From Secundilactobacillus pentosiphilus (GTDB lineage: Bacteria; Bacillota; Bacilli; Lactobacillales; Lactobacillaceae), in assembly GCF_002217985.1 (NCBI RefSeq), contig NZ_BCMI01000015.1, positions 1-64,000 on the forward strand: 64,000 nt of DNA, in the 5' to 3' direction. This document shows, in pieces, positions 1-7,469 of the stretch. The position numbers and the translations under genes were made by a program. The notes under the pieces are model-generated. The model was not told the origin of the DNA. It was given only the letters and a program-made list of their open reading frames with translations, and made no database searches. Position 1 is the stretch's first letter. Each line of letters opens with the position of its first letter.

Positions 1-100
1 GAAGGATACACCTGTTCCCATGCCGAACACAGTAGTTAAGCTTCAGCACGCCAAGAGTAGTTGGGGGATCGCCCCCTGCGAGGGTAGGACGTTGCCACGC
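1..100 (+). rRNA. rrf: 5S ribosomal RNA, 3' part (5' end outside window)
   Basis: The first 100 bases carry the conserved 5S rRNA core (CCATGCCGAACACAG near position 19) and end in GTTGCCACGC, the usual 3' strand of helix I. About 17 bases of the 5' end lie outside the window. A block of tRNA genes follows directly, the normal end of an rRNA operon in lactobacilli. Confidence 0.95.
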
Positions 101-181
101 GATATATCCGGCAAACTTTGTTGTTGGGATAACTCTTGAATTATAAGTTTGTCCTCGACAAAAGTTTGTCGGGAAATTATT

Positions 182-273
182 GGAGAGTTGTCCGAGTTGG
201 CCGAAGGAGCACCACTGGAAATGGTGTAAACGAGTAAAAGCTTGTTTCGAGGGTTCGAATCCCTCACTCTCCG
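182..273 (+). tRNA. tRNA-Ser(GGA)
   Basis: The acceptor stem GGAGAGT pairs with ACTCTCC. The anticodon stem CACCA/TGGTG holds the loop CTGGAAA, giving anticodon GGA. A long variable arm typical of tRNA-Ser is present, and the discriminator is G. CCA is not encoded. Confidence 0.97.
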
Positions 274-291
274 TTCAACAACTTTTTGTAT

Positions 292-363
292 GACCCGTTG
301 GTCAAGTGGTTAAGACACCGCCCTTTCACGGCAGTAACATGGGTTCGAATCCCGTACGGGTCA
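292..363 (+). tRNA. tRNA-Glu(TTC)
   Basis: The acceptor stem GACCCGT pairs with ACGGGTC, discriminator A. The loop CTTTCAC gives anticodon TTC. The T arm GGGTTCGAATCCC is intact. Confidence 0.97.
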
Positions 364-407
364 TTAATCAATGCTTTGATTATTAATAGTTATAAAATGT
401 ACTTCTT

Positions 408-480
408 GGAGGATTAGCTCAGTTGGGAGAGCGTCTGCCTTACAAGCAGAGGGTCACAGGTTCGAGCCCTGTATCCTCCA
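408..480 (+). tRNA. tRNA-Val(TAC)
   Basis: The acceptor stem GGAGGAT pairs with ATCCTCC. The anticodon stem TCTGC/GCAGA holds the loop CTTACAA, anticodon TAC. The T arm is intact. Confidence 0.97.
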
Positions 481-488
481 TAAAAGAT

Positions 489-562
489 GGTCCGTTGGTC
501 TAGCTGGTTAGGACGCCTGCCTGTCACGCAGGAGATCACGAGTTCGAGTCTCGTACGGACCG
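489..562 (+). tRNA. tRNA-Asp(GTC)
   Basis: The acceptor stem GGTCCGT pairs with ACGGACC, discriminator G. The anticodon stem CCTGC/GCAGG holds the loop CTGTCAC, anticodon GTC. Confidence 0.97.
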
Positions 563-602
563 TTGTTAATTTTTGATTAACATATGTGAATAGACATTAC
601 AT

Positions 603-675
603 GGCTCGGTAGCTCAGTTGGTAGAGCAACGGATTGAAGCTCCGTGTGTCGGCGGTTCGATTCCGTCCCGCGCCA
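603..675 (+). tRNA. tRNA-Phe(GAA)
   Basis: The anticodon stem ACGGA/TCCGT holds the loop TTGAAGC, anticodon GAA. The acceptor strands GGCTCGG and CCGCGCC pair except for a U-C mismatch at the fourth pair. The D and T arms are intact and the discriminator is A. Confidence 0.95.
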
Positions 676-680
676 TATAT

Positions 681-763
681 GGATGGGTAGCGAAGTCTGG
701 CTAAACGCGGCGGACTGTAAATCCGCTCCTTCGGGTTCGGTGGTTCGAATCCACTCCCATCCA
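681..763 (+). tRNA. tRNA-Tyr(GTA)
   Basis: The acceptor stem GGATGGG pairs with CCCATCC, discriminator A. The loop carries anticodon GTA, and there is a long variable arm. The next three bases happen to be CCA (764-766), so this is the only tRNA of the cluster where CCA may be encoded. Confidence 0.97.
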
Positions 764-767
764 CCAT

Positions 768-838
768 AGGGATATAGTATAACGGTAGTACATCGGTCTC
801 CAAAACCGCTAGTGCGGGTTCGATTCCTGCTATCCCTG
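768..838 (+). tRNA. tRNA-Trp(CCA)
   Basis: The acceptor stem AGGGATA pairs with TATCCCT, discriminator G. The anticodon stem CGGT/ACCG region shows anticodon CCA. It begins five bases after tRNA-Tyr. Confidence 0.97.
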
Positions 839-850
839 TTTTGTTATAAT

Positions 851-926
851 GGCGGTATTGGTGAAGTTTGGTTAACACACCGGATTGTGGTTCCGGCACG
901 CGTGGGTTCGAGTCCCACATACCGCC
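851..926 (+). tRNA. tRNA-His(GTG)
   Basis: An eight-pair acceptor stem (GGCGGTAT with ATACCGCC) includes the extra G at position -1 paired with C73, as expected for tRNA-His. The stem CCGGA/TCCGG holds anticodon GTG. Confidence 0.97.
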
Positions 927-935
927 CTTGATGAT

Positions 936-1007
936 TGGGTTATAGCCAAGTGGTAAGGCAACGGACTTTGACTTCGTCATGCGCTGGTTCGAATCCAGCT
1001 AACCCAG
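936..1007 (+). tRNA. tRNA-Gln(TTG)
   Basis: The acceptor stem TGGGTTA pairs with TAACCCA, discriminator G. The anticodon stem ACGGA/TTCGT holds the loop CTTTGAC, anticodon TTG. Confidence 0.96.
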
Positions 1008-1034
1008 TTGGGTAGCCCATTGCATCATGATTAT

Positions 1035-1105
1035 GGCGGTATAGCCAAGTGGTAAGGCAAAGGTCTGCAAAACCTCTATCGTCGGTTCGAATCCGATTAC
1101 CGCCT
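1035..1105 (+). tRNA. tRNA-Cys(GCA)
   Basis: The acceptor stem GGCGGTA pairs with TACCGCC, discriminator T. The loop gives anticodon GCA between AGGT and ACCT. Confidence 0.97.
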
Positions 1106-1153
1106 TTCCCGATTCGATGGGATTGGCTATTTATTTATCATCAAATTGAATAT

Positions 1154-1238
1154 GCCGGAGTGGCGGAACTGGCAGACGCGCTGGACTCAAAATCCAGTGT
1201 CCGTTGAGGACGTGTGGGTTCGAACCCCACCTCCGGTA
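1154..1238 (+). tRNA. tRNA-Leu(CAA)
   Basis: The acceptor stem GCCGGAG pairs with CTCCGGT (G-U at the first pair), discriminator A. The anticodon stem CTGGA/TCCAG holds the loop CTCAAAA, anticodon CAA. It has the long variable arm of a type II tRNA and is the last tRNA before the terminator. Confidence 0.97.
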
Positions 1239-1246
1239 TCACAGAA

Positions 1247-1276
1247 GGATCAAGCAAATTGCTTGATCCTTTTTTT
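1247..1276 (+). terminator. Rho-independent terminator of the rRNA-tRNA operon
   Basis: GGATCAAGC and GCTTGATCC form a perfect stem around a five-base loop, followed by seven T. It closes the tRNA cluster. Confidence 0.95.
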
Positions 1277-1288
1277 AGCGTATTTTAA

Positions 1289-1317
1289 TTGTCTATACCA
1301 ATGCATCGTGGTATACT
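1289..1317 (+). promoter_or_regulatory. Predicted sigma-A promoter for the gene at 1394
   Basis: TTGTCT and TATACT are separated by 17 bases. Transcription would start near 1324, exactly at the inverted repeat 1323-1337. Confidence 0.7.
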
Positions 1318-1322
1318 CTGCG

Positions 1323-1337
1323 TGCAATCAAATTGCA
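1323..1337. promoter_or_regulatory. Perfect inverted repeat at the predicted transcription start (candidate operator)
   Basis: TGCAAT and ATTGCA flank CAA. The repeat begins about six bases after the -10 box of the promoter at 1289-1317, a position suited to a repressor. The protein that would bind is unknown. Confidence 0.4.
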
Positions 1338-1393
1338 TACTTGGTAAAAATCAAAACTAGAACATGCAGACAACCCCATAGGAGGGAGCCGTA

Positions 1394-1804
1394 ATGCTCT
1401 TCGGTGAAACAACCTTGAAAGAACTGATCCGCACGTACCTTAATTTATTACAAAACAGTCGTCAATTTCTTAAGCAAAGCTGTCAGATTGAAGTGGTACT
1501 TCATCTAAATGACAAAATGCATCAACATAAAATCGAAGTTCGAAATGAGCAGCTCAAACAGGCTGAACAATTGCGTATTTGTGAAGGCTTAGCGGCCATT
1601 GAAGTCATTTATCAAGGAACGCAGTTGAAAGCATACCACGCGTTTGATATTTCCGACCATCGTTATCTGCCTAAGTATTTCGTGGGTTGGATGGGAAATC
1701 AAAAAGTTGATAAGGACTACTTTATTAGTCACCTGGAACCTGAACTCAGACAAATTGCGAAACCGTGCCTTAACTGCGTCATTTTTCCTGGGCTTTTTGT
1801 GTAA
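1394..1804 (+). CDS. Hypothetical protein, 136 aa
   Basis: I do not recognise this protein. It is 136 residues long, soluble in appearance, with no signal peptide or membrane segment. The N-terminal half is helix-like and followed by a strand pair around residues 32-50 (VVLHLND, HKIEVR). Four Cys occur (residues 30, 63 and two near residues 125-128 in PCLNC). The ATG at 1394 follows AGGAGGGAG at a good distance, so the start is well supported. The gene is a monocistron: it has its own promoter with a palindrome at the start site and ends in a two-way terminator shared with the convergent gene at 1850. Function unknown. Confidence 0.8.
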   Translation: MLFGETTLKELIRTYLNLLQNSRQFLKQSCQIEVVLHLNDKMHQHKIEVRNEQLKQAEQLRICEGLAAIEVIYQGTQLKAYHAFDISDHRYLPKYFVGWMGNQKVDKDYFISHLEPELRQIAKPCLNCVIFPGLFV

Positions 1805-1806
1805 CT

Positions 1807-1851
1807 AAAAAGGTTAGGTTCAAAACAGAAGATGTTTTGGCCTAACCTTTT
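1807..1851. terminator. Bidirectional terminator between convergent genes
   Basis: AAAAGGTTAGG pairs with CCTAACCTTTT, with an inner CAAAAC/GTTTTG stem. A and T runs on both sides allow function in both directions. Confidence 0.9.
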
Positions 1852-2212
1852 ATTGTTGCTGTTTTAACGATACTTCCAGTCGTTTTGATACTGCATGATA
1901 ATTAGCACTGGGATCGCCATGCAAGAAGTTTTGATGCTTTATTGAAAGATAGTTAACCTTTCTTAACAAGTCTTTCGGAAAGGCAGCAACAATATTGGAA
2001 TCAATCAAATAGAGTGTATCGTCATCGGCTGAATCGGACAGGCTGAATTCGTGCTCAATCTTGACTGAAAGCTTAATATTTTGCTGCGCAAGCCAAGCCG
2101 TTAACTTGGCACAAAATTGTGTTAAAAGTGCGGTGTCAACAATTCGATTACCGGTTAGTGCGGGTTGATATTTTCCGGTCCAAATATCCCCGACAATTTT
2201 AATCTGAGTCAA
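1850..2212 (-). CDS. Hypothetical protein, 120 aa
   Basis: I cannot assign this protein to a family. It is 120 residues, without signal peptide or membrane segments. The N-terminus (MTQIKIVGDIW) looks like a beta strand, and the middle holds an acidic stretch (DSADDD, about residues 61-66). The start is a TTG at 2212 preceded by GGGGGC six bases upstream. No ATG offers a better start. It converges on the gene at 1394 and stands alone, since the membrane protein gene upstream of it has its own reading direction on the same strand but with a gap of about 95 bases. Function unknown. Confidence 0.7.
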   Translation of the reverse strand: MTQIKIVGDIWTGKYQPALTGNRIVDTALLTQFCAKLTAWLAQQNIKLSVKIEHEFSLSDSADDDTLYLIDSNIVAAFPKDLLRKVNYLSIKHQNFLHGDPSANYHAVSKRLEVSLKQQQ

Positions 2213-2307
2213 TCAAAAGCCCCCAAGTATTATGGTTATTGCACTTTCATCATATGACAAATGGTGGATGATCATAAAGATTGAAAGTAAGCTTTAGAAA
2301 GTTTTAA

Positions 2308-3027
2308 TTAACGACTGCAGACAAACAGGATGGTTTGCAAAAGTGCTGCAATCAGTAAACCACGAGATGGTGACGGGCGCCACATGGTTTGAATAACAAA
2401 CCAAATAAATAAGATGATTACGGTAAAAATGACGACGACCAAACTTAAACGTAAGTAAAGCAGCCAAGCTAACGTTAAAAAGGCAAGGCCAATTGGTAGC
2501 GGCAAAAATTTAAAGGCTCTTTGTGACAGAAAAAAATAGTTAAATAAGAGCAGCGGTAAAATAATCGTGGTTAGGTAACTGGTAGACAGATAATCGTGTG
2601 TTAACAAGAAATTACCCGCGGCTAAATTGGCTAGGACCAATGCCAGCAAGACGATCCCCAGTTCGTTATCAAACCACTGTGGTAAGTAGCGAACTAGTAA
2701 AAGTACGATGATGGCTAAGCTATTAATGACATTAACCAGTGCCGGCAGCTTCGGCATACTGACCAGAATGACGGCAATTGTTAGTAGAATAACAATGGGA
2801 GCAGTTTTGCTACGTGCGGAAGTGGTTCTAATAACGTACCAACAAGTAAAAATTAAGACGGTCGACAACGCTAGTAATGATAGCGGTAGCTGTTGAGGCT
2901 GAGTATAAGATTGAAATGAGTTGGCGTTTGCATAAAGCAATAACCCGCTCATTTCAATAATGCCGAAAAACAGGCCTTGGAGTAATCGGCGATGGTGAAC
3001 GATAACTGCTTCGATATTTTCTAACAT
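2308..3027 (-). CDS. Hypothetical integral membrane protein, 239 aa
   Basis: The protein consists mostly of hydrophobic segments, with roughly seven to eight predicted membrane helices after a short basic N-terminus (VHHRRLL). No catalytic or transport motif is recognised. The ATG at 3027 is preferred because it is preceded by AAAGGGAAC at suitable spacing. The frame is open for 22 further codons upstream but lacks a better ribosome binding site there. It is divergent from metK, and its start lies about 100 bases before the metK promoter. Function unknown. Confidence 0.7.
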   Translation of the reverse strand: MLENIEAVIVHHRRLLQGLFFGIIEMSGLLLYANANSFQSYTQPQQLPLSLLALSTVLIFTCWYVIRTTSARSKTAPIVILLTIAVILVSMPKLPALVNVINSLAIIVLLLVRYLPQWFDNELGIVLLALVLANLAAGNFLLTHDYLSTSYLTTIILPLLLFNYFFLSQRAFKFLPLPIGLAFLTLAWLLYLRLSLVVVIFTVIILFIWFVIQTMWRPSPSRGLLIAALLQTILFVCSR

Positions 3028-3126
3028 ATTCAATAGTTCCCTTTTATTTTTAAGTGATATAGAATAGCTTACCATTTTCAAAACTCTGGTCAACCTGCAG
3101 GAATTTGCAAGGGGTTACAGGTTGGC

Positions 3127-3155
3127 TTTATAAGAAGAAAAGAATGTGGTAAACT
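3127..3155 (+). promoter_or_regulatory. Predicted metK promoter
   Basis: TTTATA and TAAACT are 17 bases apart, with a TGG extended -10 element. Transcription would begin near 3162, just upstream of the S(MK)-box, so the complete riboswitch is transcribed. Confidence 0.5.
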
Positions 3156-3171
3156 GTTAGAGTTATGAGTC

Positions 3172-3245
3172 TTCATTCCCGATAGGATTCACTAGCTTGA
3201 CTTAGTGAAGATGCCTTGTAACCGAAAAATAATGTTGGGGGAATC
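3172..3245 (+). promoter_or_regulatory. S(MK)-box (SAM-III) riboswitch of metK
   Basis: The element shows the S(MK) signature in order: ATTCCC (3175-3180), GATAGGAT, a hairpin CACTA/TAGTG, AGATGCCTTGTAACCGAAA, then the Shine-Dalgarno GGGGGAAT (3237-3244). ATTCCC can pair with GGGAAT, so SAM binding would bury the metK ribosome binding site and block translation initiation. This class is known from metK leaders of Lactobacillales, and the placement eight bases before the ATG fits. Sequence match is direct, ligand response is inferred from the family. Confidence 0.92.
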
Positions 3246-3251
3246 TTTAAA

Positions 3252-4460
3252 ATGCAAGAAAGACATTTGTTTACTTCAGAATCTGTATCTGAAGGTCATC
3301 CAGATAAAATTGCTGATCAAATTAGTGACGCCATTTTGGATGCAATGCTCGCACAAGATCCAGACGCACGCGTGGCCTGTGAGACATCAGTCACTACCGG
3401 TTTAGTGCTGGTATTTGGTGAAATTTCGACCAGTGCGTACGTTGATATTCAGCACGTGGTCCGTGAAACCATTAAGGAAATTGGTTATACCAATGGCAAG
3501 TATGGGTTTGACGGCGATAATTGTGCCGTATTAGTTGCTATTGATGAACAATCACCAGACATTGCTCAGGGTGTTGATGACGCACTGGAGAAGAAAAAGG
3601 GTGATTCCGATCCGTTAGATCAGATCGGTGCTGGTGATCAAGGCTTGATGTTTGGTTACGCAATTGACGAAACACCAGAGCTGATGCCATTAGCAATCTC
3701 CTTGGCGCATCATTTGATGCAACGGATTGCTAAAGTGCGTAAGGAAAACATCTTGGACTATTTGGGTCCAGATGCAAAGTCCGAAGTCACCGTTGAATAT
3801 GATGACGACGGTAAGCCATTCCGAGTTGATACCATTGTGTTGAGTACTCAGCATGCTGCCTCGGCAAGTCTTGATCAAATTCGTAAAGATGTGATTGAGA
3901 AGGTAATCAAGCCGGTTATTCCAGCGGATTTACTGGACGAAAACACCCGTTATTTGATCAACCCAACCGGTCGCTTTGTGATTGGCGGTCCCCAAGGGGA
4001 TGCTGGTTTAACCGGGCGGAAGGTCATCGTTGATACCTATGGTGGTTACGCTCACCATGGCGGCGGCTGTTTTTCCGGTAAGGATGCCACTAAGGTTGAC
4101 CGTTCCGCCAGCTATGCGGCGCGCTACATTGCCAAAAACATTGTGGCAGCTGGGCTAGCCCACCAGGTAGAAGTTCAATTGGCTTATGCCATTGGGGTGG
4201 CTCAACCCGTTTCAGTTTCTGTGAATACCTTTGGTACGGGCAAGGTTTCCGAACTTGACTTGACTAAGGCCATTCGTCAGATTTTTGATTTGCGGCCAGC
4301 TGGTATCATTAAGATGCTGGACTTAAAGCGGCCAATTTACAAACAGACAGCTGCTTATGGTCACTTTGGCCGAACTGATATCGATCTACCTTGGGAACAC
4401 ACCGATAAAGTCGATGAATTAAAGCACGCACTTAAACAGATTGAATCAGCAAACAAGTAA
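3252..4460 (+). CDS. metK: S-adenosylmethionine synthase MetK
   Basis: MetK makes S-adenosylmethionine from ATP and methionine in the cytosol. At 402 residues it is of normal length. The ATP/methionine motif GHPDK appears near residue 16, [12 protein letters not shown] near 117-128, and the P-loop-like [16 protein letters not shown] near 272-287; the usual residue in the last motif is Ala or Pro where Cys stands here. The ATG at 3252 directly follows the S(MK)-box whose 3' strand is the ribosome binding site, so production is likely shut off by high SAM at the level of translation. The gene is transcribed alone and ends at the hairpin 4483-4518. Confidence 0.97.
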   Translation: MQERHLFTSESVSEGHPDKIADQISDAILDAMLAQDPDARVACETSVTTGLVLVFGEISTSAYVDIQHVVRETIKEIGYTNGKYGFDGDNCAVLVAIDEQSPDIAQGVDDALEKKKGDSDPLDQIGAGDQGLMFGYAIDETPELMPLAISLAHHLMQRIAKVRKENILDYLGPDAKSEVTVEYDDDGKPFRVDTIVLSTQHAASASLDQIRKDVIEKVIKPVIPADLLDENTRYLINPTGRFVIGGPQGDAGLTGRKVIVDTYGGYAHHGGGCFSGKDATKVDRSASYAARYIAKNIVAAGLAHQVEVQLAYAIGVAQPVSVSVNTFGTGKVSELDLTKAIRQIFDLRPAGIIKMLDLKRPIYKQTAAYGHFGRTDIDLPWEHTDKVDELKHALKQIESANK

Positions 4461-4482
4461 ATTCAAAGACATTGAATTTAAC

Positions 4483-4518
4483 AAATAACGACTAACTTTC
4501 GGGCTGGTCGTTATTTTT
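4483..4518 (+). terminator. metK terminator
   Basis: AAATAACGAC and GTCGTTATTT form a ten-pair stem followed by a T run. Confidence 0.9.
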
Positions 4519-4584
4519 GTGGCGGGAGTTGTAGACTCTCAGACTGCGTTGGGGGTGTGGGCCAGCGCGAAGCGAGGAATAATG

Positions 4585-6051
4585 ATGAGTTCAAGAAAAA
4601 CCAATGTCCCGTTAGTGACGGGCGCCATTTTTATTGCAACGTTTATGAGTGCAATTGAGGGGACGATCGTTTCCACTGCCATGCCCACGATTGTTGGGGA
4701 TTTAAGCGGGGTTGCGCTAATGAATTGGGTCTTCTCAATCTTTTTATTGACCAATGCTATGGCAACGCCGATTTACGGAAAACTGTCAGATATGTTTGGC
4801 CGCAAGCGGCTATTTCTTTTTGGCCTGGCCATTTTTATTATCGGGTCAACGCTGTCGGGGACGTCTAACAGCATGACCGAATTAATTTTCTGGCGGGCGG
4901 TCCAGGGAATCGGCGCGGGTTCAATTATGCCGATTTCCTTTACGATTATTGCCGATATCTATCCGTTTGAAAAGCGGGCAAAGGTGATGGGCTTTAACGG
5001 TTCAGCATGGGGAATTGCCTCCATTGTTGCGCCGCTGTTAGGCGGGTTTATCGTGGATCAAATGTCTTGGCACTGGATCTTTTTTATTAACATCCCCGTG
5101 GGGTTGCTGGCAATGGCTGGCATTTGGATCTTCTTAAAGGAAGAACCCCGCAAGAGTACCCAAACACTCGATGTCCTAGGCAGCATTTGGCTTTCGGTGG
5201 CACTGCTGGCCTTAATGTACGGTTTTCAGGTGCTGGGTGATACCCATATTAACTGGCTGAGCTTAAGTGTCAGTTTAGTGGTCGCTGTGCTGAGTTTCTG
5301 TGGTTTTATTCGGCAAGAAGGCCGGGTTGCTAACCCCATCATTCCACTACAGTTATTTAAAATTCGCACGTTTGTTACGCAAAATTTAGTTGCTGCTCTG
5401 ATTAGCGGCTTCCTCATGGGATTTGAAGTTTATCTGCCCACCTGGACACAGGGGCTGCTGGGATTACCGGCTTCATTAGCGGGGTTCGCGATTACTCCCA
5501 GTTCGCTGATGTGGATCGTTGGTTCTTTTATTGCTGGGAAACTGCTGTTGAGTTGGTCGCCCAAACAAATTATTAACTTTAGTTTGACCTTTATTTTAGT
5601 TGGCGGACTGGCAATGGCATTAGCGCCTCAGACGACACCGTTCTGGTGCTTTTTCGTGATTGCTGCCATTTGCGGGACTGGTTTTGGTATCACAATTACA
5701 ACAACCACGGTGACGGTTCAAAACCAGGTTCCAAAAGAAGACGTTGGGGTGGCCACTTCACTTAACACACTGTCTAGAACCCTGGGTCAAACACTAATGA
5801 TCTCGGTTTTTGGGATTATTATGAACGTTCAAATGGCCAACGGTGTTGCCGCTCATAAGGGAACTACTATGGCCATGATGAACCGGCTGATCAATCCGCA
5901 AACGGCTAAAACGTTAGGCAACGGGTTGCTTAAGCCATTGCGTCAGGTTCTTTATAGCGGTTTACACTGGGTCTTTATCGTTGCTCTTGGCCTAGTTATT
6001 TTGAGCTATTTGATCAATCAACTAGACCGTCGCAATAAGCCTGAAACCTGA
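4585..6051 (+). CDS. MFS multidrug exporter of the DHA2 (14-TM, EmrB/QacA) family
   Basis: A drug:proton antiporter-type membrane protein of 488 residues with about 14 hydrophobic segments. The first helix carries the DHA2-like MSAIEGTIVSTAMPTI stretch. Motif A (GKLSDMFGRKRLF) sits in the loop after helix 2 and a motif C-like GIASIVAPLLGG lies in helix 5. The substrate cannot be told from sequence. The ATG at 4585 is chosen because GAGGA ends six bases upstream; an ATG one codon earlier is possible, and a GTG at 4519 is rejected because it lies at the end of the metK terminator. It is a single gene with no linked regulator. Confidence 0.9.
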   Translation: MSSRKTNVPLVTGAIFIATFMSAIEGTIVSTAMPTIVGDLSGVALMNWVFSIFLLTNAMATPIYGKLSDMFGRKRLFLFGLAIFIIGSTLSGTSNSMTELIFWRAVQGIGAGSIMPISFTIIADIYPFEKRAKVMGFNGSAWGIASIVAPLLGGFIVDQMSWHWIFFINIPVGLLAMAGIWIFLKEEPRKSTQTLDVLGSIWLSVALLALMYGFQVLGDTHINWLSLSVSLVVAVLSFCGFIRQEGRVANPIIPLQLFKIRTFVTQNLVAALISGFLMGFEVYLPTWTQGLLGLPASLAGFAITPSSLMWIVGSFIAGKLLLSWSPKQIINFSLTFILVGGLAMALAPQTTPFWCFFVIAAICGTGFGITITTTTVTVQNQVPKEDVGVATSLNTLSRTLGQTLMISVFGIIMNVQMANGVAAHKGTTMAMMNRLINPQTAKTLGNGLLKPLRQVLYSGLHWVFIVALGLVILSYLINQLDRRNKPET

Positions 6052-6112
6052 TATTTTTAGGTAAATGAAGTATACTGGAAGACAGATATAAACAGAAAGT
6101 GAGACGATCTAA

Positions 6113-6418
6113 GTGTTCGAAAATAATCGTCCAAGATACGCTAGTTTTGGAATCGTCAATTCCTTACCTGGCGAAATTATTGATCAAATTTGGTACATCA
6201 TCGATAATAACTTGCAAGGTATGTTTCAATTGGGCCAAATCATTAACTTCAATTTGACTAACCATAATAACCACCTGACCTTTGACTTCTTACAGCGAGA
6301 TGATGTCGTGGCGAGTTTTGATACGCCGTTTCCATATGCTGAAAGTTTTCCGGCCTCACTGTGGGTCTACGATGACGGCAGCAGTCAGATTGTCATGTTA
6401 CCAAAAGAAGAAATGTAA
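6113..6418 (+). CDS. DUF960 family protein
   Basis: This 101-residue cytosolic protein matches the pattern of the DUF960 family: an N-terminal MFxNxRY-like start, the central PGEIIDQIWYIIDN helix and a C-terminal WVYDDGSSQIVMLPKEE strand. The function of the family is not known. Translation starts at a GTG (6113) about ten bases after AAAGTGAG. It lies between the MFS gene and a strong terminator and is probably monocistronic. Confidence 0.8.
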   Translation: MFENNRPRYASFGIVNSLPGEIIDQIWYIIDNNLQGMFQLGQIINFNLTNHNNHLTFDFLQRDDVVASFDTPFPYAESFPASLWVYDDGSSQIVMLPKEEM

Positions 6419-6424
6419 CGACTA

Positions 6425-6452
6425 AAGCCTCCGCAGCTGCGAAGGCTTTTTT
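6425..6452. terminator. Terminator between convergent genes
   Basis: AAGCCT-CCGCAGCTGCG-AAGGCTT forms a compact hairpin followed by six T. It serves the DUF960 gene and may stop the opposite gene as well. Confidence 0.9.
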
Positions 6453-6458
6453 ACTGAG

Positions 6459-7025
6459 TTAGCGTTTTTGAATCGCCAATAAAAACGGCGGCTGGTGAAT
6501 TTGGTTGATAAAGCCATATTGCAGGACTTGATACTGATGCTGATCCAGTGCTTTAACGGCTTCTAATACCGCGGCCTTTTCCTGCTCGCCGCCAGGATGA
6601 CCGTAATAAACCACCAGGGCAACGATCCCGCCGCGGCGCAAATGACTTAAACACGTATTTAGCGCTTTGAGCGTTGTGTCGCTATGGGTGATGATACGTT
6701 TATTGCTACCGGGTAAATAGCCTAAATTAAAGATGGCAGCCGCAATCCGCTGTTGCGGGGCTAGATACTGGTCCAGGTTTTCGTGGCCGTCGTGAATCAG
6801 TTGGACGCGGTTGATCATCCCCGTGAGGGTCAACTGGGTGGCAGTGTTGTCTAAGGCTTGCTGCTGGACGTCAAAGCCCAGTACGTGTCCGGTGATACCG
6901 ACCAAGCTAGCCAGAAAAACAGTATCGTTGCCATTACCAATGGTGGCATCAACGACGGTGTCACCCTGAGTAATAACGGTCTTTAGCAGGGTGTGGCTGT
7001 ACTTTAATGCTGGTTCAAGATTCAT
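6459..7025 (-). CDS. Class I SAM-dependent methyltransferase, YtqB-like (putative rRNA methylase)
   Basis: A 188-residue Rossmann-type methyltransferase. The SAM-binding motif VVDATIGNGNDT lies near residues 24-35, an acidic motif II (VLGFDVQ) near 50, and the motif FNLGYLPGSNKR near 99-110, which is typical of the YtqB branch of rRNA_methylase proteins. The substrate is not known for certain. The ATG at 7025 is supported by GGAAGGGA nine bases upstream; a longer frame exists but has no such site. The gene runs opposite to DUF960 and diverges from the leuS leader. Confidence 0.87.
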   Translation of the reverse strand: MNLEPALKYSHTLLKTVITQGDTVVDATIGNGNDTVFLASLVGITGHVLGFDVQQQALDNTATQLTLTGMINRVQLIHDGHENLDQYLAPQQRIAAAIFNLGYLPGSNKRIITHSDTTLKALNTCLSHLRRGGIVALVVYYGHPGGEQEKAAVLEAVKALDQHQYQVLQYGFINQIHQPPFLLAIQKR

Positions 7026-7149
7026 GTCAAAAGGTCCCTTCCAAACGCATTTCAATCATATTATAGTCGTTTAAGCTGCACGATTCACTGGGGAGGGTGT
7101 TTAACGGGGAAATCGCTGAACGGCAATTCCGTGTTCTCCGTGAAGGTAC

Positions 7150-7178
7150 TTGCTTCTCCAACTTAAATTTGGTAATAT
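7150..7178 (+). promoter_or_regulatory. Predicted leuS promoter
   Basis: TTGCTT and TAATAT are separated by 17 bases. Transcription would start near 7185, at the beginning of the T-box leader. Confidence 0.75.
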
Positions 7179-7184
7179 AAAAGC

Positions 7185-7429
7185 ACTAAACAAAAATTAA
7201 AGACTGATGAGGACTAGTAGGTGTGTTACGCCGTTCAGAAAGCGGATGGTTGTTGCAAATCCGTCGGCTGCACACTGAACTCGTCTCTGAGTTTTTCAAC
7301 TGAACTGAAGTAGGCTGAGACGTGTTTTTCGCGTTACGAAATAATGAGTGCCCGTATTAACGGGAATGTTAGGTGGTACCGCGGAAATTCCGTCCTGCAA
7401 GAAACGTTGTTTTCTTGTAGGCTTTTTTA
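7185..7429 (+). promoter_or_regulatory. T-box leader of leuS, specifier codon CTC
   Basis: The T-box sequence AGGTGGTACCGCGGAA is at 7371-7386. Stem I ends with TGAACTCGT, where CTC (7280-7282) is the likely leucine specifier codon. TGGT in the T-box bulge has T at the variable position, fitting the A discriminator of tRNA-Leu. A terminator stem CCTGCAAGAAA/TTTCTTGTAGG followed by CTTTTTT (7394-7429) competes with the antiterminator. Uncharged tRNA-Leu should therefore allow readthrough into leuS. Confidence 0.93.
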
Positions 7430-7469
7430 GTTTTCAGCTTGTTACATATGAGAAAGGGAGCGTATTTGT

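Noticed and set aside
597-980. Open frames running through the tRNA cluster
   Set aside because: They are translations of tRNA genes and have no coding signals.
4519-4584. Longer start (GTG at 4519) for the MFS exporter
   Set aside because: The GTG lies at the end of the metK terminator without a ribosome binding site, while GAGGA stands correctly before the ATG at 4585.
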